This document shows positions 42,293 through 50,530 of a stretch of DNA of 64,000 bases, piece by piece; position 1 is the stretch's first letter, and every line of letters begins with the position of its first letter. The notes under the pieces are model-generated. The model was not told where the DNA came from and searched no databases. It saw nothing but the letters and a program-made list of their open reading frames with translations. The position numbers and the translations under genes are program-made. The stretch lies in assembly GCA_017464305.1 (NCBI GenBank), contig JAFUDS010000011.1:42702-106701 (forward strand). Direction: 5' to 3'. This stretch comes from Clostridia bacterium (GTDB lineage Bacteria > Bacillota > Clostridia > Christensenellales > Aristaeellaceae).

Positions 42293-43132
42293 TTATCTTT
42301 TTCCCAGCTTCGCCGCCAGGCAGAAGCCCAGGAAGATCACCAGATCCACCGCCACGATGGTAGAGCCCACGGGGGTGCTGGCCAGAATCGAAATCAGGAT
42401 GCCCAGCAGCGCCCCGCAAACGGACACGATGGCCGAGCAGATGGTGACTGCCTTGAAGGACCGGAAAACCCGCATGGCGCTCATGGCCGGGAAGACGATC
42501 AGCGCCGAGATCAGCAGGGAGCCCACCAGGTTCATGGCCAGCACGATGATCACCGCGATGACCACCGCGATCAGCAGATTGTAAGCCTCTACCCGCATCC
42601 CCGCGCTCCGGGCGAAGTCTTCGTCAAAGGTAATGGCGAAAATCCGGTTGTAGAAAATCAGGAACACCGCCACCACCACGATGGACAACCCCACGCTGAG
42701 CCAGACCTCCGCGCTGCTGAGGGTCAGAATGCTGGTGCTGCCGAACAGCGAGGAGCAAACGTCCCCGGAGATGTTGCTGGAGGTGGAAAACATGTTCAGC
42801 AGCATGTAGCCGATGGCCAGGGCCCCCACGGACAGCATCGCCACCGCCGCGTCCCCCTTCACCTGGGTCTTCTGCCCCGTGCGCAGCAGCAGGATGGCGC
42901 AGAGGATGGTGACCGGCATGGTGAACAGCATGTCGTTGGTAATGTGCAGGATGCCGGCGATGGCCATGGCCCCGAAGGCCACATGGGAAAGCCCATCCCC
43001 GATGAAGGAGAAGCGCTTCAGCACCAGCGTGACCCCCATCAGGGAGGAGCACAGAGCGATCAACACGCCCACAATCAGGGCATATTGCACGAAGGGGAAT
43101 TCCAGATACATTTTCAGCGTATCCAGCATCAA
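42293..43132 (-). CDS. znuB: metal (zinc/manganese) ABC transporter permease
   Basis: A 279-residue ABC-3 family permease with about eight hydrophobic segments: VQYALIVGVLIALCSSLMGV, the conserved RFSFIGDGLSHVAFGAMAI (the 'H.af.G..lg' motif) and LVGSLLISALIVFPAMSAM near 200. It overlaps znuC by 4 bases (ATGA type). The substrate-binding protein is not in the window. Zinc is the common substrate, but manganese cannot be excluded. Confidence 0.88.
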   Translation of the reverse strand: MMLDTLKMYLEFPFVQYALIVGVLIALCSSLMGVTLVLKRFSFIGDGLSHVAFGAMAIAGILHITNDMLFTMPVTILCAILLLRTGQKTQVKGDAAVAMLSVGALAIGYMLLNMFSTSSNISGDVCSSLFGSTSILTLSSAEVWLSVGLSIVVVAVFLIFYNRIFAITFDEDFARSAGMRVEAYNLLIAVVIAVIIVLAMNLVGSLLISALIVFPAMSAMRVFRSFKAVTICSAIVSVCGALLGILISILASTPVGSTIVAVDLVIFLGFCLAAKLGKR

Positions 43133-43839
43133 TGCTCACCCCCCATCACCGCGGCGAATCTCCGCCCCAGGGCGCTTTGCTGATATTCCTCCCGGGTGCC
43201 GAAGAAAGGCTCCTGATTTACGTGCAGAATATGGGTCGCATAGCGCAAGGCCGCTTCGATGTCGTGGGAGATCATCAGGATGGTAACCCCCTCCTGCTGG
43301 TTCAATTGCTGAATCAGGGCGTACATCTCCGCCGTCACCTGGGGATCCAGCCCGCTGACGGGCTCATCCAGCAGCAGCAGCCGCTGGGTGGCGCAGAGGG
43401 CCCGGGCCAACAGCACCCGCTGCTGCTGCCCGCCGGAAAGGTTCCGATAGCTGCGCTTGGCGAAGCCCGTAATGCCCATGCGCTCCATGTTCTGCCGGGC
43501 CAGCGCCTTCTCCTCCGCCGGATAGAAGGCCCGCTTTCCCAGCCGGGCCTGGCATCCGCTGAGCACGATTTCCCACACCGTGGCCGGGAAATCCCGCTGG
43601 GCCAGGGTCTGCTGGGGTAGATAGCCAATCTCGCCTGGCCGCAGCCCATCTCCAAAGGAGATCTTTCCCCCCATGGCCGGCTGCAGGCCCAGAATGGTTT
43701 TCATCAGGGTAGATTTTCCGGACCCATTCTCCCCGACGATGCAGAGATAATCCCCCGCGTTGACGGCGAAATTCACGTCCTGTAAAATCGCATGGCCCTC
43801 GTATCCCAGGGTCAGATGCTCGCAGGTTAATTGTGCCAT
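43129..43839 (-). CDS. znuC: metal ABC transporter ATP-binding protein
   Basis: About 236 residues from ATG 43839 behind GGAGGAG. Walker A GENGSGKSTLMK, Q-loop GYLPQQTLAQRDFPATVWEI, signature NLSGGQQQRVLLARAL, Walker B LLLLDEPVSGLD, His in MISHDI. The Q-loop 'YlPQ....d..fP.tV.evV' is typical for zinc/manganese importers. A GTG at 43968 is in frame and has GGAGGAAAT at proper spacing, so a 43-residue extension is possible, but the added part looks like repeat DNA. Confidence 0.9.
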   Translation of the reverse strand: MAQLTCEHLTLGYEGHAILQDVNFAVNAGDYLCIVGENGSGKSTLMKTILGLQPAMGGKISFGDGLRPGEIGYLPQQTLAQRDFPATVWEIVLSGCQARLGKRAFYPAEEKALARQNMERMGITGFAKRSYRNLSGGQQQRVLLARALCATQRLLLLDEPVSGLDPQVTAEMYALIQQLNQQEGVTILMISHDIEAALRYATHILHVNQEPFFGTREEYQQSALGRRFAAVMGGEH

Positions 43840-44194
43840 GCCAAAATCACTCCTCCCCCGCGCCAAGCAGGCCTTCGCTCCCGCGCCGGAGCAGGGCAAA
43901 GCAAAGCTGCCTGACGCTAAAACCAGCGTCCGGCCCCGCCCCATGGCATTATTCTTTTTTTGATTCACTGTATATTTCCTCCGAATGATCAATCTTTCAG
44001 TTTCGTTCCAGACGCAGCAATGCAAAGCACCCGCCCCGCCCGGGATCACACACGTATGGCAAGCAGCGCCAACCATCGTTGCGATGCATCCATGTTTTCC
44101 AGGGGTGCATGCGGAAATCAGCCCGCTCTCGCGATGGATCCATGTTTTCCAAGGAAACCCGCAGAAAGCAGCCCGCCCGTGCCGAAACGGCCCT
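43840..44194. other. gene-poor segment with hairpins and a 50-bp tandem duplication
   Basis: No convincing gene. It holds GC hairpins (for example GACGCT AAAACC AGCGTC, 43914-43931) and, at 44081-44176, two related units of 46 bases beginning GCGATGSATCCATGTTTTCC and ending AGCAGCCCGC or TCAGCCCGC, period 50 bases. Confidence 0.6.
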
Positions 44195-44494
44195 TTAATT
44201 ATTCATTCGGATTTTTTGTCCAACCAGCGTTTCCCCGAAGAAAGCCATCCCAGCCAGCGCCAGCATCCGCCGCCCCGCGCCGGGCCGCCTTCCCAGAAAA
44301 AGTCGGATCATTGCGAACAGAATCAGCCCAGGAAAAATAGTATGGATAAAAGCGATGTTTTCACAAACCCGGCAGTGAACCTTCGTGCAGACATGCGCGC
44401 TGCGCAGCGCCACGCACGCTGGCATTACCAGGCTGACGAAAACGAACATGCAAGCCATCAGGATGCTTGCCTTTTTCATCCATGCCCGTTTCAT
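44195..44494 (-). CDS. small membrane protein with Cys motif
   Basis: About 99 residues from ATG 44494 behind AGGAGGG. First hydrophobic segment ASILMACMFVFVSLVMPACVAL, then HVCTKVHCRVC (three Cys and two His, possibly metal- or thiol-active), then a second segment TIFPGLILFAMIRLFL. I do not recognise a named family. It lies upstream of the zinc transporter genes on the same strand, which makes a link with metal handling conceivable but unproven. Confidence 0.6.
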   Translation of the reverse strand: MKRAWMKKASILMACMFVFVSLVMPACVALRSAHVCTKVHCRVCENIAFIHTIFPGLILFAMIRLFLGRRPGAGRRMLALAGMAFFGETLVGQKIRMNN

Positions 44495-44599
44495 TCCCAT
44501 GACCCTCCTTTCCCCTTGCGGAAATTCCCGAGTATTGTACCGCAGGCAAAAGGTTTCGTCAAATCTATGTTTTCATTATTCACAGAATGTTCATTTCTC

Positions 44600-44629
44600 T
44601 GAAACACGGGGACGGTCTTTTTCGTTTCA
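44600..44629. repeat. dispersed 30-bp repeat (TGAAAC...GTTTCA), copy 1
   Basis: TGAAACACGGGGACGGTCTT then TTTCGTTTCA: ends form an inverted repeat TGAAAC/GTTTCA. Further copies are at 48741, 50168, 52100 and 57390, and a degenerate one near 54314. All lie in the 44.6-57.5 kb accessory zone. Confidence 0.9.
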
Positions 44630-44692
44630 CCTTTCTCTTGCTCTTTGCTGGGATAAAAGCCATGCTGCACCGGGCTCTAAATGACGCTCACT

Positions 44693-45718
44693 TCACCTGT
44701 TCCCCTCTTCTGCTCCCATCAGTTTCACCATCCTGTCAAAGTCAGATTCGATGGGCTGAGTTTTGTTGAATATCTCATATTCCTGGTGCGCTTTCATCAA
44801 CGCGTCCTTATGGGATATCCGACCATTATCCTTCAGTATCCTGTATTGCCGAAATTCAAGGAAGGCATTCACGCTTTGCTCGAATTCCTCCATAGTAAAG
44901 GTGTTCTCCCGCTCAATCAAATCCTCAATATAGTCAAAATATCCGGTCACAGCCCGTTCCAGCTGACGGATCTGCTTTTCATCCAAATAATTCTTCGCGA
45001 TGGATACATCCGATTTGAGGATACGCCCGTCCGGTGCATTCTTCCAATTAGTCAGGCCCATATGCTCCTTCGTGTGATCTGCATGAGTATAGACAATCTC
45101 TGCCGCGGTCTGGCTGGTAATAGCATAATGGAACCTATTCTGGATCGTAGCATAAAAATGGTACGCGGTCTCGGAATCAGCTGCGTAGTCGATACTGCAC
45201 TCCGCGAAAATGTCGGTGATCTGCTGCCAGATTCGCCGTTCACTCGCCCGGATCGACCGGACCCTTTCCAGCAGCTCGCGGAAATAGTCTTTCCCGAAAG
45301 CAGTAGTTCCCTGCTTCAGCCGATCATCATCCAGGACAAATCCCTTCTGCATATATTCCTTCAGAATTGTCGTAGCCCAGATACGGAACTGTGTTGCCTT
45401 TTGGGAATTAACTCGATATCCCACGGAAATGATGGCATCCAGGTTGTAAAATTTCATTTCCCGCTTCACACTACGAGAGCCTTCCTTTTGAACTATTTCC
45501 ATTTTGGAAACAGTTGCAGCTTCCATTAGTTCACCGTCAGCAAAAATATTGGTCAAATGCTTGTTAACTGCCGCAGCACCGACACCAAAAAGCTCCGCCA
45601 TAGACTTTTGAGAAATCCAGAGTGTTTCGTCTTTAATATACGCTTCAACGGAGACGTCACCCCCATCTGTCTGATACAGGACCATGTCCATGCGTTTTTT
45701 GAACTGGTTGTTCTCCAT
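44693..45718 (-). CDS. RhuM family protein
   Basis: A 341-residue protein, start ATG 45718 behind GGAAGG. The N-terminus (VSVEAYIKDETLWISQKSMAELFGV, then VNKHLTNIFADGEL) and the middle (KFYNLDAIISVGYRVNS, ATQFRIWATTILKEYMQKGFVLDD) match the RhuM/virulence protein family, which resembles the KilA-N/Bro-type DNA-binding domains of mobile elements. The C-terminal half is helical (Fic/DOC-like surroundings are sometimes seen). RhuM genes are typical of mobile and restriction-rich islands. It is AT-richer than its left neighbours. Confidence 0.9.
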   Translation of the reverse strand: MENNQFKKRMDMVLYQTDGGDVSVEAYIKDETLWISQKSMAELFGVGAAAVNKHLTNIFADGELMEAATVSKMEIVQKEGSRSVKREMKFYNLDAIISVGYRVNSQKATQFRIWATTILKEYMQKGFVLDDDRLKQGTTAFGKDYFRELLERVRSIRASERRIWQQITDIFAECSIDYAADSETAYHFYATIQNRFHYAITSQTAAEIVYTHADHTKEHMGLTNWKNAPDGRILKSDVSIAKNYLDEKQIRQLERAVTGYFDYIEDLIERENTFTMEEFEQSVNAFLEFRQYRILKDNGRISHKDALMKAHQEYEIFNKTQPIESDFDRMVKLMGAEEGNR

Positions 45719-45806
45719 TCATATCCTTCCTTATTTTCTGTTTCAATTGGCCAATTACCTACGATCTTATCAAGGATCAGGCCCTGTTTGAGGATTGAAG
45801 CAGGCT

Positions 45807-45839
45807 TATCACCCAAACACTTCCCGGACATACGCCATT
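45807..45839. repeat. att-like 33-bp direct repeat, left copy
   Basis: TATCACCCAAACACTTCCCG then GACATACGCCATT. Identical, except one base, to 54504-54536, which is the 3' end and stop of the sugar isomerase gene. On the minus strand this copy still reads MAYVREVFG-stop. It is in the same orientation as the right copy and brackets an 8.7-kb accessory block. Confidence 0.8.
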
Positions 45840-45872
45840 CCCTCTGCCTGCACCTCTTTACTATTCACCTTT

Positions 45873-46150
45873 TCAACTAACATCCTTGACAATCAATCGC
45901 ACTTGATCAATGATCTCCTGGTCAACTCCATGTTTCAATAACAGGCGGCAGACTTTATCAATACATTCCCTGTAGCCTCCGTCAAATAATCTCTGTAATG
46001 AAGCCAGACTGCTATCTCTTTCCTCAAGCCCGGTTCATCACCACTCACAGCGTATTTCAGTTTTTCCTGGAAGCGTTTTTCACTTGCAGCTAATTCTGCT
46101 TCCCTTTGCACTATCTTCTGTGCCCTGCGCATTGCCTGCTTCGCATTCAT
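45873..46150 (-). pseudogene. frameshifted small gene, family unknown
   Basis: Starts ATG 46150 (NAKQAMRRAQKIVQREAELA ... FQEKLKYAVSGDEPGL), then continues best in another frame: EERDSSLASLQRLFDGGYRE then CIDKVCRLLLKHGVDQEIID up to TGA at 45873. Adding one base near 46037 joins the two into a protein of about 90 residues that looks like the helical tail of Rpn-type proteins. As it stands, frame 1 ends at 45935. Confidence 0.5.
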
Positions 46151-46195
46151 GAACTCATGTCCTTTCCTTCACTTCCTCCGATATTGAAATCCTTC

Positions 46196-47851
46196 TCACA
46201 GCACTTTTTTCAATTCAGCAATCATGACTTTTCGTGTTGGATAAGCTTCAATCCATCCCGTAGCTAACCTGTTCACTAAAGTTCCCCCATCTTTATAGTT
46301 TAGCATCCTGCAAAGGCACTCAATCAGTTGCTCATAAGCAGATCGATTTCTCGCATATTCCGCAATCTTCCGAACATGTTGTTCATAGATTTGCAGGATC
46401 TCCGCTGAATGATCTTTCGCCAGGAGATGGCCATAGCGGTCAAGGAGAGGAATCTCAGGTTTTTCAAATATGACTTTATACAGCGGATCCGTCATTCGCT
46501 CCTCTGCATATATTTCGCATTTGAGTGATTTATCCTCCGTTGCCACGATCATTCCATCTCGATATACAGGCCACTCCGTTTCCGCACATAGCTTTTTAAT
46601 CTCTTTATACTGTTTGATATTTCTACTCGTTCCCTCTACGAACATCTCATATCGTTCGTTTCTCTCATTCAGCCTATCATTTATCTGATGGTATATTTCA
46701 ACCAGTTTGCTTGAATACTTGTACACCTTGTATCTGTCTGCCGCATCCAGTTCCTTGCTTTCTTTCAGGAGCTTAATCAGTTGGGTGATATCATTCGCTT
46801 TTTTCGCATCTTCCATATACTGTTCCCGGATTACACTGAAATGTCTGTGATTATGCCGATATTTCTCTACTTCCTGGCTTCCAGCCCCCAGCTTTTTCAT
46901 CAGTTCAATTCTTTTAATAACCAGCGGCACAGATAGGCCGACATGAGAATATTCCATCGGGCAATGAATACTTTCCCCTAATTCATCAATTATTGCATCA
47001 ATCCGTTCCAACTGTTCACGAAGGTCCTCCTCAGAAGCCAGCTCTGTCTCTAAAAACTCCTGCAAGATTTCCTCCATATAGTCAACCAGCACACCTTCAT
47101 ATGCATTGTGCTCAAACCATGTCTTGATCCTTATATACTCAGGTTCCCCACACGAAGAAATGATTCTTTTCCAAATGTTATAGCAGACTGATGAAATCCC
47201 CTGTATTTCCCCATCGTCATCTATATCTGTGTTTGCCAACTTTACAAAAACATATGTCGAAATATCAAACGCTTCCTCATAAGCTCCACATGCCAGCATT
47301 GCATCCGTCTTGTCTGTTAGAAATTGTTCAATGTCTACTTGAAATGAAAACGCCTCATGATAATTGATAAAACCCTTTACCTCATGTGACCGAAATATCT
47401 CATTAGCTTCCCGTTTTATTTCGTGCATATCTTCTACCGTAAGATTATCTGCAAAACGTGCACGAAGCAAATTCGCAATCGCAGAATCATTCGTTGCAAG
47501 TTCATCTATAAACGAAATGAGCTCTTGGCTGTCTACTTTTCCCAAAAGATCAGTCACCTTGGTCTTCAATTTTTCTTCGGGCTCTCTTGACACAGTCTCC
47601 ACTTCATAGAAAACGGCAGCCATATGCTTGCATCGATTTCCTCCATCTGCATAGGGACAATTGCAGCTCATCCTTTGAGCTATTCCGTTCCTTAGATCAA
47701 TGGACACTTTATAATCTAATGATCCCTGAACGACAGCTGTGATCCTTTCTTCATTAATCTTTAATTCTCTTACATATCCGTTTATCGCGTAATCTTTCCC
47801 CCGCGCAAGGATATGATCCGGAAAATAATCTCGCCAATTTGCATCCATCAT
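46196..47851 (-). CDS. SWIM zinc finger protein
   Basis: About 551 residues; ATG 47851 is preceded by GGGAG at good spacing. The SWIM motif MSCNCPYADGGNRCKHMAAVFYE (CxC-x8-CxH, near 60-80) is followed by a long helical region of unknown function (LINELATNDSAIANLL region onward). In other genomes such proteins stand beside SNF2-type helicases; none is present here. It may bind DNA or protein. It lies in the repeat-bounded island. Confidence 0.8.
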   Translation of the reverse strand: MMDANWRDYFPDHILARGKDYAINGYVRELKINEERITAVVQGSLDYKVSIDLRNGIAQRMSCNCPYADGGNRCKHMAAVFYEVETVSREPEEKLKTKVTDLLGKVDSQELISFIDELATNDSAIANLLRARFADNLTVEDMHEIKREANEIFRSHEVKGFINYHEAFSFQVDIEQFLTDKTDAMLACGAYEEAFDISTYVFVKLANTDIDDDGEIQGISSVCYNIWKRIISSCGEPEYIRIKTWFEHNAYEGVLVDYMEEILQEFLETELASEEDLREQLERIDAIIDELGESIHCPMEYSHVGLSVPLVIKRIELMKKLGAGSQEVEKYRHNHRHFSVIREQYMEDAKKANDITQLIKLLKESKELDAADRYKVYKYSSKLVEIYHQINDRLNERNERYEMFVEGTSRNIKQYKEIKKLCAETEWPVYRDGMIVATEDKSLKCEIYAEERMTDPLYKVIFEKPEIPLLDRYGHLLAKDHSAEILQIYEQHVRKIAEYARNRSAYEQLIECLCRMLNYKDGGTLVNRLATGWIEAYPTRKVMIAELKKVL

Positions 47852-47872
47852 TTTTGTTACTCCCACTGTTGC

Positions 47873-48176
47873 CTACTTGATAGCCAAATTCGCATTAAAC
47901 ATCTCTCCTGGCTTGGAACACTTGAAGTCATGTTTCAGCCTTCCAATTTCGCTGGATTCGTTTGCGTAATCTCCATTAACAAAAACGATTCGAGTTTTTT
48001 CACCCATATAATTCCGCGCCGCCTCTGAACTTTTGTTGTGTACGGCGATTAACGCTCGTCGTGCAGATAATGGGTCTGCAAGCAATTCCTCTCACGGCCA
48101 AATAAGGACTAAGCACCCGATTTACAAATCCTTCCTTTGTCTGCCCCTCACAATACACATAGATGTTTTTGCTCAT
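47873..48176 (-). pseudogene. chimeric pseudogene: DUF4276 N-terminus joined to an Rpn fragment
   Basis: From ATG 48176: MSKNIYVYCEGQTKEGFVNR, then VLSPYLAVRGIACRPIICTT and KFRGGAELYG before a stop at about 48000. This is the start of a DUF4276 (TOPRIM-like) protein. From about 48005 a different frame reads GEKTRIVFVNGDYANESSEI then GRLKHDFKCSKPGEMFNANL to 47873, which is the central part of an Rpn-family nuclease ('..YVNG.Y.gddpIGrLmHDF.C...dDM'). The join is out of frame. A deletion or recombination created it. Confidence 0.65.
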
Positions 48177-48740
48177 GACAGACGACCCCCGATTAAGTTC
48201 ATTTTCCACAGGTCACCTAAGGCATAATCCTCTTTCAGCCAGAACTCCAACGCATCCGCATCCAACCTTCTAAATTCCGATCCATTATGATTCCGATCCA
48301 CAACGATAATATCCTGCGGTTCAAAACCGTTCAATAGCTCTACTGACTGCGTTGAGACAATGACCTGTCTGTTTAGGGATACCTGATGTATCATTTCGGT
48401 CAGCAACGTAATTGCGTAAGGATGCAATCCCAATTCAGGCTCATCGATGATCATGGTAGCTGGCTGCAACTCGGCCGGTTGCAACAGCAGCGCCGTAAGG
48501 CAAATAAAACGTAAGGTTCCATCTGACAACTGGGACGCGTTAAAACATCCTCGCATCCCCGCTGCTTCCATTTTAGTACAATCAGCTCGGGATTATACTC
48601 CTACGGTTCTAGAATAAAGTCGTCAAAAAATGGTGCGTTTAATCTAACCGCCCGAACAATCTCCCCATATGACTGAGGAAAAAACTTCTTCAACCGATAC
48701 AAAAAAGCCGCCAGATTAGACGCATCCTGCATCAGCGCTT
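48173..48740 (-). pseudogene. AAA ATPase remnant (partner of the DUF4276 gene)
   Basis: The part from 48571 to 48173 reads NASQLSDGTLRFICLTALLL, then MIIDEPELGLHPYAITLLTE and VIVSTQSVELLNGF, the C-terminal half of an AAA_21/AAA_15-type ATPase (ABC signature, Walker B, H-loop-like). Upstream sequence in other frames continues the family (DASNLAAFLYRLKKFFPQSY, NAPFFDDFILEP then a TAG stop, then KWKQRG). So there is a nonsense codon near 48609 and a frameshift near 48565. The N-terminal half is missing, cut at the repeat 48741-48770. Its stop overlaps the DUF4276 start (ATGA). Confidence 0.75.
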
Positions 48741-48770
48741 TGAAACACGGGGACGGTCTTTTTCGTTTCA
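48741..48770. repeat. dispersed 30-bp repeat, copy 2
   Basis: Exact copy of the 44600 unit. It lies at the truncation edge of the ATPase remnant and one base before the stop of the Rpn gene. Confidence 0.9.
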
Positions 48771-48771
48771 T

Positions 48772-49758
48772 TCACTCTTCTTCATCTTCCGCGGGAGAAT
48801 ATATTTTTTCAGCGTTTGCCGGTTCACACAGCTTCGCGATTTCTCCGACGGATTTCCCATACATCTTCGCGACAGATTCCAAGCTTTCCTCTTTTGTTTT
48901 CTCCTTTATGAAGTAATCATAAGCTTTCTGGATACTTTCTTTTTCCTTAGCCGCTTGTCCCGCATTATAAGCATCTACTATTTCCAGATGAATTACATTG
49001 CCTCCCATTACAGCCTCCACTCCTTCCCTCACATGCTGGTAATTCTCCATCAAGTTGATTCCAACCTTCTTAGCCATCTGTAGCAGAACACCATACTCCA
49101 GGGTATCAATCTTTGTCTCCTCCCGCTCCGACTGGAGCCTATTGACAATCTCCTGCAGCGTTTGTTTCACCGCTTCAACGGAGGCTTCCTGTCCCTGATC
49201 CTTCCGGACCATCTTTTCCAGATTGAAAAGATAGAAAGGGATGAGCAAGTAGAGGTTTTTCTGGAACAGCTCCTCCAGCGAATAATCCTGCATCTTCAGC
49301 GCCTGAATATCAAAATCCAGATATCGGCCATCTGCCAGCTCTATCCTCGCCGGGTATCGTTTCGGTAATGCGCTATTGTTTCGCAGGAAGACAATCGCTG
49401 AAGCTGGGAATCGGAAGATAATTCTGCCGTCTCGGACCTCAAAATGCTCGCGGGCGATATGGCTGTCATATTCGAAAATACGAATGATGATGGTCGAGTC
49501 GCTCTGCGTCTGACATTCGATATGATATCTTTTCCCGTTCTTTCCGATGATAAACACCGCATCCGGCCATCTGACCTGTTGACTTCCATCAGGGAGCGTC
49601 TCCACATTCTCGGTGTTCTCAAAGCGTATCATCTCGTCCATACTATAATTTTCGCCGAATATTTCATTAATCAGCGGAATCACCAAACGTTTGCAGTCAT
49701 GGATCAGCGTCTTGAACACATCATCGTATGGTGTCGCAGATAAAAGTTCCTCACTCAC
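48772..49758 (-). CDS. Rpn-family nuclease/putative transposase
   Basis: A complete 328-residue protein. N-terminal PD-(D/E)XK domain: YDDVFKTLIHDCKRLVIPLI, RWPDAVFIIG (Asp) and YHIECQTQSD (E-x-Q variant of E-x-K), followed by FRFPASAIVFLR and IPFYLFNLEKM. The C-terminal region is helical and ends in an HTH-like SLESVAKMYGKSVGEIAKLCEP. Rpn proteins promote RecA-independent recombination and have been linked to phage defence. The start ATG 49758 follows GGAGGC; it is driven by a duplicated promoter cassette. Three other fragments of this family lie in the window. Confidence 0.9.
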   Translation of the reverse strand: MSEELLSATPYDDVFKTLIHDCKRLVIPLINEIFGENYSMDEMIRFENTENVETLPDGSQQVRWPDAVFIIGKNGKRYHIECQTQSDSTIIIRIFEYDSHIAREHFEVRDGRIIFRFPASAIVFLRNNSALPKRYPARIELADGRYLDFDIQALKMQDYSLEELFQKNLYLLIPFYLFNLEKMVRKDQGQEASVEAVKQTLQEIVNRLQSEREETKIDTLEYGVLLQMAKKVGINLMENYQHVREGVEAVMGGNVIHLEIVDAYNAGQAAKEKESIQKAYDYFIKEKTKEESLESVAKMYGKSVGEIAKLCEPANAEKIYSPAEDEEE

Positions 49759-49761
49759 TCC

Positions 49762-49852
49762 ACATGCCTCCTTTCACCACGTCTTTCCTGCAAGCTTATT
49801 TTACACTATTCGAAGCATAGATTCAATTCTCCGCTGGGCATTTTCTCGGGTG
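49762..49852 (-). promoter_or_regulatory. promoter cassette, copy 1 (Rpn gene)
   Basis: Minus strand TTGAAT (49826-49821), 17-base spacer, TAAAAT (49803-49798). The surrounding 90 bases recur at 54120-54212 before the Septu-like ATPase and, in part, at 50322-50392. Confidence 0.8.
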
Positions 49853-50167
49853 TCGATTCACTTCACATTTCTCTTTATCCCCGTCTGCAAAAGGCGCCCC
49901 GTTCCACCTACATCAATCCCCCACGTAAAACGTAAGGATTCGGTGAATACAGGGCGTCATCTTATACAGTATACACAGATTTTGCCTACTCTGAAAGAGG
50001 AAGAGATGGAGGATTCGAAAATCCTTCGCGTCCACATCTTTCTTCTTCAGCAGCGAAAGCGTGGAATTTCCGCATACTCATTTTCGTCCTCAGCAATCTC
50101 GCGCATCACGATCATACAAGCCTGCTCCGCATCCTCCACCATGCGTTCCCCCGGATCTCTGCCCTCG

Positions 50168-50245
50168 TGAAACACGGGGACGGTCTTTTTCGTTTCATCT
50201 TACGCTTGCCTGTTGCATCCCCTTAGCCCCATTCGATCGGCCTTA
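50168..50245. repeat. dispersed repeat, copy 3, with extended flank
   Basis: The 30-bp unit at 50168-50197 followed by TTACGCTTGCCTGTTGCATC and CCCTTAGCC. The flank is almost identical to the one after copy 4. Confidence 0.9.
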
Positions 50246-50321
50246 CTGCAACGTCAATTCACTAAACTGCGAGTCGCTCATCCGGCCTCCCTGTCCCTTC
50301 TTCGGCGCCTCTTCCTGCCCA

Positions 50322-50392
50322 TCTCTTTCACCGTTATTTTACACTATTCGAGGCATGGATTCAATTCTCCGCTGGCATTTTCTCGGGCGTCG
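50322..50392 (-). promoter_or_regulatory. promoter cassette, copy 2 (orphan)
   Basis: TTGAAT (50364-50359), 17-base spacer, TAAAAT (50341-50336) on the minus strand, with the same flanks as at 49762 and 54120. No gene follows; transcription would run into repeat copy 3 and the Rpn gene region. Confidence 0.75.
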
Positions 50393-50530
50393 CTTCTCTT
50401 CATTTTTTTATCCTCATCCGCAAAACGCCCCGTCCCACCTACATCAATCCCCCACGCAAATGAATTCAGTTAACCCTTTTTGTACTTGTCAAGAAAAAGT
50501 AGACACGAAAAATTTTATACAAGCCTCCCA

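Larger units (their letters stand above)
49853..50530. other. gene-free stretch with repeat and gene remnants
   Basis: No intact gene. Contains an orphan promoter cassette (50322-50392), repeat copy 3 (50168-50197) with a 48-base extension shared with 52132-52179, and a short minus-strand frame near 50165-50060 (GERMVEDAEQACMIVMREIA) that looks like a gene tail but is not recognised. Confidence 0.7.

Noticed and set aside
42278-43183. Plus-strand frame rich in His, Gln, Asp and Gly opposite the metal permease, suggestive of a metal-binding protein
   Set aside because: The composition is what a hydrophobic membrane gene gives on the opposite strand.
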